A DNA stretch of 64,000 bases from Fasciola hepatica (GCA_948099385.1 CANUEZ040000183.1:5332001-5396000); one strand, 5' to 3'. Counted from the stretch's first letter, positions 1 through 12,223 are shown. A program made the numbers and translations. Notes: a model not told the origin generated them from the sequence alone.

Positions 1-2888
1 CTAAGCACTTTAAATGGACCATCATACGGTGGTGTGAGTGGTTTGCGAACAGCATCGTTACGAATAAAAACGAAAGGTGACGTATATAGATCATTGTGTA
101 CAAAAACGTGTGTGGATGACAAGCGAGTGGGTGTTGGACGTAGATGTGACATACGGTCTTTGAGTTGTTGGACAAATTGGGATGGGTTAGGACTGGCATC
201 GGTGCTAGGTTGAACATACTCACCTGGAAGGCATATGGTGGTACCGAAAACGAGCTCAGCCGACGTGCTGTGGAGGTCGTCTTTGACTGATGACCGCAGA
301 CCTAAGAGAACTAGTGGCAGGTTGTCGCTCCAGTTATTGGGGTTTGGCTGTGATATCAGTGCTGCTTTAAGTTGACGGTGTAGGCGCTCTACCATGCCAT
401 TGGACGAAGGATGGTATGCAGTTGTTGTGATGTGTTTACAGCCAAGCAGTTTAGTGAACTCACGAAACAAAGTCGATTGGAATTGGCTGCCACGGTCTGT
501 GGTGACGGTAGACGGTACACCAAATGTAGCAATCCAGTGTTGGAGTAGTACTTTCGCAATATTTTCTGCCGAGGTGTCGGAAATGGGTACTGCCACTGGC
601 CAGCGTGTGAAACGATCAACAACGGTTAATAAGTGGGTATGTCCATTTGATGGTGGTAGTGGACCAACAAGATCGACGTGAATATGTGTGAAACGGACGT
701 CGGGAACGGTAAACGTACTGGGAGGAGAAAAAGTGTGGCGGTGGACTTTGTTTCTCTGACATTGTAAACACTGTTTAGTCCATAATGCAATGTCAGAATT
801 CATATTGGGCCAAACAAATCTGGCAGAAATGAGTTTGCGAGATGCACGGATACCAGGATGGGAACGAGAATGAAAATGATCGAAAACGATCTTCCTGTAG
901 CAGGTTGGAACGAGAGGACGAGGGTTACCTGTAGACCAGTCACATAGGACTGTGCCATCGGCTAAAGGTAGGGAAGAATCCTTGAGCTGGAGTGTGGAGG
1001 ATGTGCGCAGTTCGAGCAAGGATGGATCATCATGCTGGAGATTTGCCAGTTCCGTAAGATCGAATTTAGTCTGCACCGTGTTGATGTCAGGTCTGGATAA
1101 TGCATCAGCCACAACATTATCAACTCCATGCACGTAGCGGATGTTTGTTGTGAACTGGGAAATATAATCCAAATAGCGGATATCTCTGGGTGAATGTCGG
1201 TCAGGCTTGGCATGAAGTGCGTGTGTCAGGGGTTTGTGGTCAGTGTGCACACGAAATTGTCGTCCTTCCAAAAGGTGGCGGAAATGACGGATAGACAAGT
1301 AAATGGCTAGGAGTTCGCGAGAAAATGTGCTGTATTTTGTCTGTGCCGCCTGGAGTTTTTGCGAGAAGAACGCTAAGGGCTGTAACTGGTTGTCCACTAT
1401 TTGGTGAAGCACTGCACCGACTGCAGTATTTGATGCATCAGTCGTTAGGACTAACTCAGTATTTGGATCTGAATGTGGATGGTGCAGCATGGTGGCGTCT
1501 GCGAGAGCTTTTTTGGCTTCTGCGAAAGCTGTCTGGGCCTCGGGAGTGAAATTAATCGCCTTGACGTTGGACTTGAGAAGATCGGTCAAAGGTGAAACAA
1601 TGGTCGCACAATGTGGAATGAAGCGACGGTAGTAGTTCAAAATTCCCAAGAAACGTCGTAACTGTGTGATCGTTTGAGGTGCAGGAAATGAGAGGATGCT
1701 GCGCACCTTATCTGGGAGGGGTGTCAAACCTTTTTGATCGATATGGTGCCCGAGGAAGTCGAGGGACGGAACACCGAACACGCATTTACTAGGGTTCAGC
1801 TGAAGTCCGTATTGTTGGAAACGTTGAAAGAGTTGACGCAAGTGGCTGGCATGCTCCGATGGAGAGGCGCTGGCAATTAATATGTCGTCGATGTAGCCAA
1901 ACGCGAAGGGTAGACCTCGAAGCACTTCATCGACGAATCGTTGGAACGTCTGAGCAGCATTTCTCAATCCAAATGGCATGCGAATGAACTCGAACAGGCC
2001 AAAAGGCGTAGTGATGGCTGTCTTGGGAATGTCTTCTTCGGCCACGGGGATTTGGTGATATGCCTTTACGAGGTCAACCTTGGAAAAGATTGTCTTCCCA
2101 GAGAGATTCTGTGCAAAATCATGAATGTGTGGGATCGGGTACCTGTCGGGGACGGTGACATTGTTGAGAGCACGGTAGTCTCCACAGGGTCTCCAATCAC
2201 CAGATGATTTTGGAACCATGTGCAAAGGCGAGGCCCATGGGCTTGAAGACGGTCGAATGATGCCAAGATTCATCATATGTTCGAATTCAAGGCGTGCGAT
2301 ACGGAGTTTGTCGGCGTTGAGTCGTCGTGGTTGAAAGTGGACAGGTTGGCCTTTTGTGGCGATGTGGTGCTGCACAGCATGAGAGACTGGGTCGGTGAAC
2401 TGACACGGTTTAGTGAGGGATGGAAACTCCTTCAAAATGTCAGCAAACGGCGATTGCGGGATCGCCAGCCGAATACCCAGAGAGTTGGTGCATTTACCAA
2501 TGCCGACTGTATAAAGTTTGGTTGTGGTGTCTACCAGCTTGCGATTTTTGAGGTCCACTGTTAGGCCAAAGTGTGAGAGGAAATCCGCGCCAATAATGGG
2601 AGTCTGAACATCTGCCTGGATGAAAACCCATTGAAAAGAGCGTCGGAGGCCTAAATCAAGAGTGATGGACCGTTGGCCGAATGTAGCAATAGTTGTTGTG
2701 TTTGCTGCTTGCAGTGTAAAGTGAGATGGTTTGAGGCTGTGATGTTTGGGTGGGGGGATTACACTGATCTCGGCGCCGGTATCAATGAGGAATCGAAGAC
2801 CACTGGATCGGTCAACGATATAAAATAGGCGACTTTCATGTGGAGGGCCAGCCCTAGTCGTCGCCGTTACTGGCTGGCCTGGTCGTTT
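1..2888 (-). CDS. pol: gypsy pol: protease-RT-RNase H-integrase, C-terminus off window
   Basis: This polyprotein copies the element's RNA and inserts the DNA. It is read in the -1 frame relative to gag and overlaps its end; no start codon is needed if frameshifting is used, and the 5' boundary given is approximate. Seen in one frame: the aspartic protease motif LIDTGAE (DTG at 2775-2783); the RT motifs VDLVKAYHQ (near 2090) and YIDD (1884-1895); an RNase H segment with LTTDAS (near 1435); an HHCC zinc-binding region (about 780-880); and the integrase triad D (672-674), D (495-497), E (387-389). The last two are separated by 35 residues, giving DD35E. Codon phase agrees at 2852, 1895, 1979 and 50, and I found no stop in the segments I translated. 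About 960 codons are visible. Confidence 0.9.
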
Positions 2889-3772
2889 GACTGTGGAGTG
2901 TAAGTGCGGAATGAACATGGAGGATCGCAGCGGCGTGCCTTGGAGCCGAAAGTGCGGTGGTACCAACACCACGTTTGTGATCGGCGGTTTCTGGACCGTG
3001 ATCTCGGTCGATGAGGTACTTCGGTGGACACAGATTGATGAGTAGTAAATGCGCTGCACATTGCACTGACCTGATTGCACAACATGCGAACGGTTTCTTT
3101 TAGGTCCGTAATGTCCTTATCGATATGCGAGTGATGGGATGGGGAATCAGGACTGCGAGAAACGTAGCCACGGCGATCTGGGGCAGGAACTGGTAATGTC
3201 GTAGGGGATTCGTGCGTCGGAGTGGTTTTTGCGGGTGATGTCATGTGAACACAGGGTCTACCAGCCGGGTAGCATTCCATTATTCTGTCGGCGTGCTGTG
3301 CAACTTTGTCAAGAGGAGTAGTGGGCTCCAGCATTGACAGGACCTGCTGCATCGGGAGAGGTAGTTTATCAACCCATATCTCCCTGAAAATGGCGTCGTC
3401 CATTTGCCGTCCAGCCAGTAGCGACCGCATGTGGCGCATAAGTTGGGACGGAGTTTGGTCTTTGAGCTCCACCGACGTGAACAGTTCACGGAGCATTTTT
3501 CCGGCTGATTTTCCGGTACGCTGAATGACTGCTTCCTTAAGCTTCGTGTAAGGAGCTTCTGGTGGAATGGGATCGAGGAGATCTTCCACGTCAACAGCGA
3601 TGTCAAAGGGAAGTGCTTGGACAACGTGAGAGTACTTCACGCGCTCGCTGGTTATACGTCGAGTGGCAAATACGGCTTCTATCTGTCGAAACCACACTCG
3701 AAGGTTGGTCGGGGCAAAAACTGGCAGTTTCAGAGCAACCGCGTGGATGTCAATAGATTCGCTGTCAGACAT
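2867..3772 (-). CDS. gag: gypsy gag (capsid/nucleocapsid), 301 aa
   Basis: This is the structural protein that packages element RNA into virus-like particles. It is a complete 301-residue ORF that starts with MSDSES and ends at the stop at 2869-2867. The N-terminal half has the gag signature [16 protein letters not shown] (about residues 22-37), followed by a helical capsid-like region rich in Leu and Arg. The C-terminus has a CHCC knuckle: Cys269, His272, Cys282 and Cys286. A Ser/Pro/Arg-rich linker lies between. The ATG is 59 bases past the primer site. Pol follows in the -1 frame with overlap. I see no internal stops or frameshifts. The assignment rests on motif and context. Confidence 0.88.
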   Translation of the reverse strand: MSDSESIDIHAVALKLPVFAPTNLRVWFRQIEAVFATRRITSERVKYSHVVQALPFDIAVDVEDLLDPIPPEAPYTKLKEAVIQRTGKSAGKMLRELFTSVELKDQTPSQLMRHMRSLLAGRQMDDAIFREIWVDKLPLPMQQVLSMLEPTTPLDKVAQHADRIMECYPAGRPCVHMTSPAKTTPTHESPTTLPVPAPDRRGYVSRSPDSPSHHSHIDKDITDLKETVRMLCNQVSAMCSAFTTHQSVSTEVPHRPRSRSRNRRSQTWCWYHRTFGSKARRCDPPCSFRTYTPQSNDQASQ

Positions 3773-3830
3773 GGTGAATGGTGTGAAACTTGGACCGAGA
3801 GAATGAAGCTAGTTTCAAATGATGGAAAAA

Positions 3831-3848
3831 AACAACCTGGGCTCACCA
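3831..3848 (-). other. Primer binding site of the gypsy element
   Basis: Read on the minus strand, TGGTGAGCCCAGG lies four bases after the LTR end. Reverse transcription would start here. The first ten bases resemble the tRNA-Trp-type sites (TGGTGACCCC) of many Ty3/gypsy elements, with one difference. Which tRNA is used is inferred. Confidence 0.6.
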
Positions 3849-3852
3849 ATTT

Positions 3853-4327
3853 TGTAGCGTACTACTCTGTCTATGTGGTACACTAAATTATTGTCAACAA
3901 TATCTAAGGCGACACTAGCAAACTAAGACGGGCGGAGGAGCGTGCGGTGATAAAAAGGCCAAAAGGGTATGTACATCAAGAATAAAAATGAAACAATAGG
4001 TGTGACTCAAACTCACAGTTGTTCAATGTTCTTGTGATCAGGAGATGAGTGTCGAAGAGCCAATATCCGCCAATGTCTTCAGCTCAGTTCGGTCTGACAG
4101 CCATCCGTTGGACAGAACAGGATGGTATTGAGCGAAGTGCCAAGAAACGCCGTTGAAGCTTCTAAAATGTTTTGTTTCACACAGTTAGTTCCGACCGATA
4201 TGATTCCAAGACACTCAAAACCAGAAGATGAGATCGAGCCAGAGTAAAAGATTTATTTACAGCCTTTTTGTATTGCGCGGTGGTGACGACCAAAAGGTGT
4301 GTGTTTTTACATTAAAACGTCGGTACA
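3853..4327 (-). repeat. 5' LTR of the gypsy element (about 475 bp)
   Basis: On the minus strand the segment begins TGTACCG and ends CGCTACA, giving TGTA...TACA inverted ends, and sits directly before the primer site. An AATAAA on the sense strand (complement of 4252-4257) could be a poly(A) signal. The outer edge near 4327 is inferred from the inverted ends, because the partner LTR is outside the window. Confidence 0.65.
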
Positions 4328-6851
4328 ACAAAGGAGTGTCGCACCAAGGGACGTTGAAAATCATGGAAAAAGTCGGAAATGTACAGGTACCTACAGATCT
4401 GTAAAATGCAAATGCTTGAAGTTAAGGAAATTATATGATGGTCATGGTGGAGCAAGTATTTTCTTGGTGTGTAGCATCAAAAATATGGTGAATCACTAGC
4501 AATTTTCGCAGAATAATTGCACGGTTATACATCATTATCATAATAATAAAATAGTTAAGTTCGAAAACTGTAAAGCTGGAAGAAAATGCCACCATATGAC
4601 TACAATCAGAAAAGTCGATGACATTTCCAGGTTGTGTGTCATGTGTGTTTCTTGACTTGTATTTGAAACAGCATTTGAGGGTCACAAATTAATAAAAGTA
4701 GCATAATTTTATTTGAATACGCACAAAAGTTAAGTACCCGCATATCCTTCTTGATTTGCCACGCTCAGACCGTTGATAAATCGAAGTTTCGTGTGGTTCT
4801 CCATGACAAACCACTCAGTTTAGAGTCTGGGGTTTATATGACAATGCAACTGATCAATTTATCATTAACTGCGGTGGTGAAGTTATGGTCTTGAACCGCC
4901 CTCAACTGAAGCACTGAAGTTAGAAATCGTTATGACTGAGAATAAGCTTATTACGTTAAATTACGTAATTTAACATCATGTAATTGAGTAAAATACATCG
5001 TACTATTTGCACTTATTTTTTAATTGTTATACAACAGTGTACAACAACTCAGAAAGGGGGCTGCGGCCAATGAATGGCTACCATACGGGGAAACAACTGT
5101 GTTCCTGCTTAAATAACTGAAATCTACGAGAAAATAAAACGGAAAATCAATTTTCACCAGATGGTCTCAAAAACAACCAGCAAAACAGATTGACCAGGCT
5201 GTGACACAAAGTCGCCTTGAGAATTCACATAAGGCACATATGTTCATAGTGCCTGAAAATTTTTATGACGATCTGCCATCTTTCTGAAAGATATTGCTAA
5301 TGTGCACCACTCCCAGTGTTCCGTTTGAAGGCACCGAATAGCGTTCAGAACTGTGATACTTGAGCAGTTGCTTGAAAGGAAATTTTGAAAGGCCGCTTCA
5401 CGTATTCAGGAAATGCTGCCTGATGAAAGCAACTCAATTCCTTATGTCCATCTTGACTTTAAGCATCGGATATCGTGCAAACTGCATCGATAAATAAAAA
5501 AGCTCCCAACTACCCGATCTAACTCCTGACTTTTCGCAGGTATCCGTAATGCTTCTGAAGTAGCTCAGTAGGTAGACTGATTAAAATACGTTGAAGTTAT
5601 TAGAATGTTATACTTTTAATGACCAAGTACAGTAAGGAAGTAGAAGCGAATTCCAGAAAAGCGTCCTGCATACAAATATCCTTTCTATTGAGTGGTCATT
5701 CAGAATAAGATGGTTCTGTAAAATTTAAGTTTCCAAAGGTCTGAAAGGGAAACAATAAGCACACATATACATTGATCAATCATTGTAATGACGTAACTGA
5801 ATGCTTGGTCGAAGGGGGAAATTACTCAACAAGAAAAACTGTAGTAGTTGCGACTTACTTCATTGCCACTTTACTGTGCACCCGCATCGCGATAAAATTC
5901 GACTGGGATCTCTAACAAAATGGATTTACTTCTATGAAATCACCGATGCATTTTTTCACCTGTTAGTTGTATATTTACTCCACAGTAATTCCAGCAACAA
6001 GTGGTGTCTCTTGAGTAGTGACTGAAAAGGTCACTCTTACCTAGCACTAGTGAACTTACTTTTGTTCTTACCAAGACAGTTCCCCCATGTAACCTTTCCA
6101 TTATCAGCTGAGCCACAAATGACGTCGTCATCAGCTGATGCGGCATATCTCTAACACCGCCGCAAAAATGGTTCAGGAACAATTCCGTGAGACACCTATC
6201 TGAAATTTTGGAAATCTGACAGGGCTGTTATTTACCAATTGTTCATGGAAGACGCTATTTTTCAGGCAATCATTTAGAAGTTCAAAATCGTCGACACTGT
6301 TCACCGCAGTTTCTCACTAGGATATTATATTGGAAGTTTGAACTGAGGGATTTTGTCGTATGGCGGCCAATTCACTCTCCATCTCACAGCTTGATTTGTT
6401 GAGTGCGATTAGGCAAGCTGCAATTCGTGGTCAGTGGTAAACTAAATTTAAGACAAACCCGTAATTTTGTCCGCGAAGTTAATTTCTTTGGTCTTGGCAA
6501 TGGGTCTGATAATAGGTTACTGGTGGGTGGCAATCCGCCGGGCATAATAGAGGTTCTATATTAACGACGTTTGTACCAGTATGCAGTAAAATAATGGATA
6601 TTGTTCTGCTGTGGAACTAATCTCTGGAGTAGGAGTCAGAAGTTTGACCATCCACATGATTAGCCGAACAAGAAGAAGACGGTGCAACTTAACCCCCGAA
6701 ACGGACGACGTTGGTATCTTACTATGCAATTTCGGCAGCGTATGTGGAAGACCAAAAGATATGTCTTCCATGGATGTTGGATCTGAGGATCATGTATTGA
6801 TTCCTTGCTGCACTTGTCGAACACCATCTTTGCAGTCCGACTCTGAATGAA
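4328..6851. other. No gene recognised; AT-rich non-coding DNA
   Basis: Open frames here are short and show no family signature. A perfect 20 bp palindrome centred on ACGT lies at 4955-4974. Nothing else is assignable. Confidence 0.6.
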
Positions 6852-7128
6852 AAGCGGTTTTTATTGCATGCTTGCGCATAAATGTGGTGGAAGGGCTATA
6901 TACGCCATAGACACGAAGGCCTACTGCATTATTAGGGGCAAACCGACAATCAAACCCTGGGATTTGGAGTGAAGAGCACATAGGGCCACAATACATCAGG
7001 TGTGGTAACGGGCCGGGTAACAGTTGATTACTGTCTACCACCTAGGTAACCGGTGACGGTGGGCTTTCGAATCCCCGACCTACGGGGTGGTTATCAAACG
7101 CTCCAAACCACTTGACCACCACCGGCCA
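6852..7128 (-). mobile_element. tRNA-derived SINE, family 1
   Basis: On the minus strand the 5' end carries an A-box-like TGGTCAAGTGG (near 7120-7110) and, about 45 bases on, a B-box-like GGGGATTCGAA. A long unrelated body follows and ends in a hairpin-like, T-rich tail. A diverged copy with the same order lies at 29410-29680, and part of the body recurs at 22275-22390. Pol III transcription and copying by a LINE enzyme are known for such elements and inferred here. Confidence 0.65.
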
Positions 7129-7493
7129 AGTAGATCTTTACTTTTAAAGAACAGACAGTGTAAACTTTCCGAAACGTCTCGTTGTTATTTTGGTGTCGGA
7201 TGAGGGCACATCAGTGATGTCTTCAAATAAGCTCTCAAACTTCAAAGCTTTTACGCAACCGCCCTGAAAAATGTTCAAATAATGCTACCAGTATCAGCAC
7301 ATCAACAGATCGGCGCACTTTCTTCGAGTTTACCAGAGCAGGAGGACCTTACACCTAGTGCTGTGCTCGGAATGCGTCAACAAAGGACCACGTTTACAGA
7401 GGATAAGGCTTTCCGCTCGGAAAATTCGATAATAACAAATATCTGAATGGCATGAGGTTTATTTGGTTTACCGATATGACTTAGGATTAAAAG
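7129..7493. other. Nothing recognised
   Basis: Between the SINE and the transposase remnant I see no ORF, splice pattern or repeat that I can assign. Confidence 0.5.
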
Positions 7494-8530
7494 CTATCTG
7501 TGAATGAAGGGGTCGAAAACACTTTCCCGGCGCGGTAGTAACAAACCTTTACACAACATGGTATTCACGTTGCAAAAGTGAATACCTTCCGAGGGCTGTT
7601 CACGGAGACTTGATGAAGAAGTTAAACGTGCGAAGAAATGTCTCGCGCGCGTGTACACAGTATAATACACAATCTGAAAAATGAAATTCATAGTTTTGGC
7701 CGACTGATTTCCTACCAGAACATCATTATGTGGCAATTCGGCGACATAAACCGTCTTCTGTAGCCTAAAAGTCTCCCCGCGTAAGCTGCACTTAGTAACC
7801 ACACAAACCTAAGTGTCTTCTGAAAACAGGATGTCTGTATGCGTAGCTGCTCCAGCCGCACGTTTCACCGATCGCCAAATAAGCCGCCCCACGACCGTAT
7901 TCCGGCTGGTGACTTACTGACGTGTTTTCGAATGTAGGATTCAAAAGGAAATGCCGAAACTGTGTCCAATGAACCAATAGTTTGTACATCCTTACAACTG
8001 TGTTACAGCGCGTGAACTTTCATGACCGTTACGGTTTTACCCTAAAGCTTGACGAACTAATGAACAGTCAACTCAGAAAGCAATTCAGTGTAGTCAGTAT
8101 AATGGTTACGTCATCTCTTGCAGAATCGCATATATGTAAACTGATAGTCTGAAAACGTTTGAATAATGGTTTGTCGGAAGGATATCTTTCAGAACATCTG
8201 TTCGATTGCACAGAAGAAGCTTTTGATACTCGAAAGCTTTCCAGTTTTCCACGTTCACAAGCGCGCACTTGACATGAAAGAATGGCAAGTTATACCCCAC
8301 ATAACTTAGAGGGAATGTTCGTTGATGCTTAAAAAGGTATGAGCAGATTGCAGAGGCCTCATCGGTTTACAAAAAGCGCGCCATGGACCAAACATTCTCC
8401 TTATGATTCCCAGGCATAAAGGATGCATGCAGTCTGTTGGAAAATTCATTATCATATCAACTAATAATCGTTTAAACGGCAGATCGTCTACATTAGTGTT
8501 TCTTCTGTCTTGAGGACCGAAAACCGTCAC
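7494..8530 (-). pseudogene. CACTA (EnSpm)-like transposase remnant
   Basis: Two adjacent minus-strand frames match the central part of animal CACTA/EnSpm-type transposase proteins. The first (8530-8306) has FPTDCMHPLCLGIIRRM, like the family's 'FPIDYMHxVCLGVMRRL' block. The second (8300-8106) has ENWKAFEYQKLLL followed by VLKDILP, like its 'WKATEFRxFLLY...VLKGVL' block. A frame change at about 8300 breaks the protein. A downstream frame (7802-7494) with LQKTVYVAEL may be the C-terminal part. I see no CACTA ends. This is a dead copy. The family call comes from remembered consensus. Confidence 0.55.
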
Positions 8531-11500
8531 AAGTTCTCCTCCTTCTCTTGTTCCTTACAGGCACGAGTAGCCTAAGATTACCCCTTACTTGTTTCATGCA
8601 TTGTGGTCACCTGTAGTACCACTGTAGCGTTCACTCAACTGTGTTGTAGCTCTGGTTGACTCACCGGCTATAGTGCTGAGTATTATCATTAGGAAAGGTT
8701 TACCAACTTTTCCGAAATAAATCTCAGTAATAGGCAAAGTTTTCAATTCGTAAATCTAATTTTCCATGGATTCTCATAAATATGCAGGTTTTGTCATTGC
8801 ATAGTAGAGACCATCATAAAAATTAGTGATAGTGGATAGAAAAAACGGGACAAATAAGTCACGATTGCTGCGATGATTCATGAAATGAAGTCAACCTATC
8901 TAGATGCAACAGTATCATAATCTACTTTATGCCGTGCACAAGTGTGGTGGACACTGTATGCTGTATGTATTCACCCAGTCCAAAGTACATGTAATTACCA
9001 CTGCCGACACAATTCTTTGACGTTTGAGCCCAACAAAGTACGTAGATTTGTCGGCAACTTGGGAAGAATTTGCCTACAGGCACGAAACACGGTTTATTTG
9101 TTCGCCTTAGAGAAGTGCATTTAAAGTGCTGCACGTCGTGCAACAAAGGAGCTGACAGTTCTGGAATAACTTCTGATGTAGAAAATAGGGGAAGTCCATA
9201 CGATCTATTTGGTGATACTTAGGTTTCCTGAATAGATTTATGGGATGCCATCTTAAAATTTATATTAAACTATGCGAAATAAATTATCTGCAGTATAAAA
9301 TGTCTGTGCCAACCGTGGTTCTTTTACAACCTCGCTGGTCACAGAACCAGTTCTTAGATTTTATGCAGTATTGCCTGTGCTATCTACTTGTTTTAGGGTT
9401 CAATTTAAATGAGATTACTGCCAAATGCTTGCGGTAATTTCTAGGGCGTCTTGTTCAGTCGAAAAACTGACCACATCCGGTAAAGTTTGAGAGACTGATG
9501 TGTCTGCTTGGGACGAGAACTAAACTTCTGAACTATCAGATTATCTATTTATATGATAATGTACCAACCATAGTAATTATTTACTTAACCACAATAGTAT
9601 GCTGTTACGTATGATATGTATAACATAGGTTATGTATATAATATTATATAGTTTTTCGTAATACTAGGTGTTTGATTTAAAGTAGACGCACAATATTGTT
9701 CCGTGAGAGGGAAAAGACGGGAAACACAGCATCCAAAGCAGCACGAATATCCACCTGAGCGTCATCTAAGAGCTCTCTCAGTGTATTCTGAGGCCACGAC
9801 CCAGTGATCTATAACCATATAAAATAAGGAACACTACAGATGTCGACCAGAAACGTAGGCTTTGGACAAAAGCCTTTACACCGGTAAACCTGTGGGTAAA
9901 CAAACTGAGACGTTTTATCTACTCTGGCAGTGGAAATCCATATAGATCTAAAAGTGATTGGTACTGGTAGACATGAAACTGGTCTACTGAATCCAATTTA
10001 CTAACGGATTTTTCTAGCTATTCGTTCTTGTGTTTTATCCATCATGAATTTTTTTAAGCTGGCTTGAATGAATCCATAAAAGTACTCCAAGAACAAGATG
10101 TCCCTTTTGAAGGTACTCAGGGACGGCGTAGTAGACTTTTGTGCTACCTGGGTTACGCTGTGCATGATCTGATGATTTTACAGAACAATAACTTTCATAA
10201 ATGTGAGCGTTTTGTGTACATATGTTACTCAAGCAACACGTTGGTCTGTTATAACCTACCAAAAAGTGGGTAGTATTAGCCTGTTGAGTTAGCTTTACTT
10301 GTTTGAAGTGCGTAGTTGGCTGGTTAGTTTTCAAAGTGCGAAAACGTTGACATATCCTTTCTTTAATAAATACGTTTTATCAGCCCATTGGACTGCATGG
10401 GGATCAGCTGTTCCATCACCTGTGCTCGGCATAATCCAAACGCGCTACCCAGAAGGATATTCCCCATGACCCTTGAAAACAAGGCGATTGAGAGAGGTGG
10501 TTAGTGCGTATTCGCGAGAGCGTGTGTGGGCAACGGTCAACAGGAACCCGCGCTTGACAACCAGCGTTCAGTTAATCAGTAATATGAATTGAACGAACAA
10601 ACGAAGTTCGGCGTTTTCACAAATGTGCAGCGGTTATATGGCTTGTAGTAGGGAATTGCCCCGCTAAATAGGAATTTAGTTTCTCGAGATTCGTTTCATT
10701 CTGGTCAGGTTTTAGCCGGAATGTGGTAATTTAAGCTGATTAACACTACTGCGTTGTTTCCTTGATCAAAGCACTTATCCACCCTTTATATTAGTGTTGG
10801 TCACCTGTTCAATATTCCAATGCTGGGTACTATGCGGACACCATAACTAAAATAGTATTCCTCCACGATAGATGAAAAAGTGAATGCGATCTGGGGCAAT
10901 GACGGTGAGCACGTACCTACGAGAACGTCTAAGGAGTGCATGCAAGAGCAGTGACAAAACGGCAACAGTGCTTGTTATTCGGAGTTCATTTAAACAAGAG
11001 TTCATGTTGAACGGTTGAACAAAATGAAGTGTTGCTTCAAGTGCAGTGAACTTAAGGCGTACAAATGTAGCATATCTCATCTCACCGGAAACTGATAAGA
11101 CTTACTTCCATTTTGGCCAAAATCTGGTTATGAAGTTTTCATTGTTTACCGGATACAGATCAGGTATCCTCTGACTTTCCAGTGTTTCTCTAGAAACAAA
11201 TCAGTTGCCTGCAGCTACTCTTCGTAGTTGATCCACCAGTAGTCCGGTGTGTTGCATAGGACTTCAAACACGCTGATCCCCCTTCAGATTCGCCAGTGCT
11301 GCTAGAGGAGAAATTCCGATACCTTAAGACGACCCTCGTAAGTAGTCTTAAATGGGTTTTGAACCAGTCTAAACTGAAAGAAGTTGTATCCCACGGTTTC
11401 GCTATTTCAGTGAGAGGCAGCACACCCTTAACCAAGTTTCGAAAAAATTGCGAAGTATATAGTGGCTGGAAAGCGATACAGTTCAGCTGGTCTAGGGTCC

Positions 11501-12138
11501 GACGAACCGCCCCAGTTACGACTGTGGCCGAGGCTCAGGCATCATTCATGCGAGCTTGATTCTTGAAGGATGAAATAAGCAAAACCTCAATGTTTATCTC
11601 AAACGATAAACCCCTAAGTATCACATATCTGACCTCGTGTGTCGCGTTTGACTACCTACTACCCAAGTGCATCGGAGTGCACTTGTATGTGCTACGTGGA
11701 ATGGCCCGGGCGTAGGATCATAATGATGTTTTGCCCAGGTTCAGCTGGAATGTCTCCTTGTTTGCACCAACAACAGTTTCAGGTCCGTAGAATAAACTCT
11801 ATTAGTTATATGTTGGCATGTAAAATTTTATCTTCGTATTTGAGGTTTTTATGCATTTGGCCTTTTATAATTAATAATGGCAGTTTCCAAAAAATCCAAC
11901 TGTTATAAGATCAGATCACATACAACTAAAACGGTTTATCATCGAATTCATGCAAGGATATAATCAAGTGTGTCACTGAATAATTTGAATTTTTCGTGGA
12001 ATTTTGAACAACTACAGAAATGTACAGTAAGCGTAATGGTTTTCATCAATAAATTTGTAGTCTTTCCTGACTATCTACACTTCTCAAGATAAAGTCAAAC
12101 AGTAATTCTCTTTTTCTTTGCCCCTTTTCTGTTTTCAG
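8531..12138. other. No gene recognised; would lie upstream of the PAQR gene
   Basis: Short frames occur on both strands (for example minus 10035-10334 and 11190-11435, plus 11296-11559), but none shows a signature I recognise. 9540-9660 is strongly AT-rich. If 12139 is the first exon, its promoter should be here, or further upstream if there is a 5' leader intron. I could not place a promoter. Confidence 0.5.
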
Positions 12139-12223
12139 CTGAAGCCCTTGGACCGCGCAGCCTACAAGGCAAGCGTTTCCACTTTCCTTCAACCTGGCTT
12201 GGAAACATGGAAAGGACATGGAG
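12139..12223 (+). CDS. Candidate first coding exon of the PAQR/MMD-like gene
   Basis: An 85 bp block of higher GC has a long pyrimidine tract ending TTTTCTGTTTTCAG (acceptor AG at 12137-12138) and a donor GTTAGT from 12224. The same donor hexamer ends the PAQR exon. In the frame with ATG at 12207-12209 it reads MERTW and ends with two bases (AG) of a codon. The PAQR exon starts with the third base of a codon, so joining gives MERTW-R-WKNAPAP. That agrees with the short N-terminus before the PAQR domain in MMD proteins. All three frames are open across the block, so the frame choice rests on the phase match. The sequence before the ATG could be 5' UTR after a spliced leader or leader intron. 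It could instead belong to an unrelated gene. Confidence 0.45.

Larger units (their letters stand above)
1..4327 (-). mobile_element. Ty3/gypsy LTR retrotransposon, CsRn1-like, cut by window start
   Basis: Read on the minus strand, the order is LTR (4327-3853), primer binding site, gag, then protease, reverse transcriptase, RNase H and integrase, running off the window at base 1. This domain order is that of Ty3/gypsy elements. The gag Cys box is C-x2-H-x9-C-x3-C, the CHCC form known from the CsRn1 group of fluke elements. The primer site begins TGGTGAGCCC, close to the tRNA-Trp type used by that group. Both reading frames are open, which suggests a young and possibly autonomous copy. The other LTR and the target-site duplication lie outside the window, so LTR identity and age cannot be judged. 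Confidence 0.92.

Noticed and set aside
389..2564. Many short + and - frames between 389 and 2564
   Set aside because: All lie in other frames of the gypsy pol gene and lack their own signature.
11190..11559. Overlapping 81- and 87-codon frames on opposite strands, considered as a LINE piece
   Set aside because: One short resemblance (EEKFRYLKTTL) to a LINE block was not supported by neighbouring blocks.
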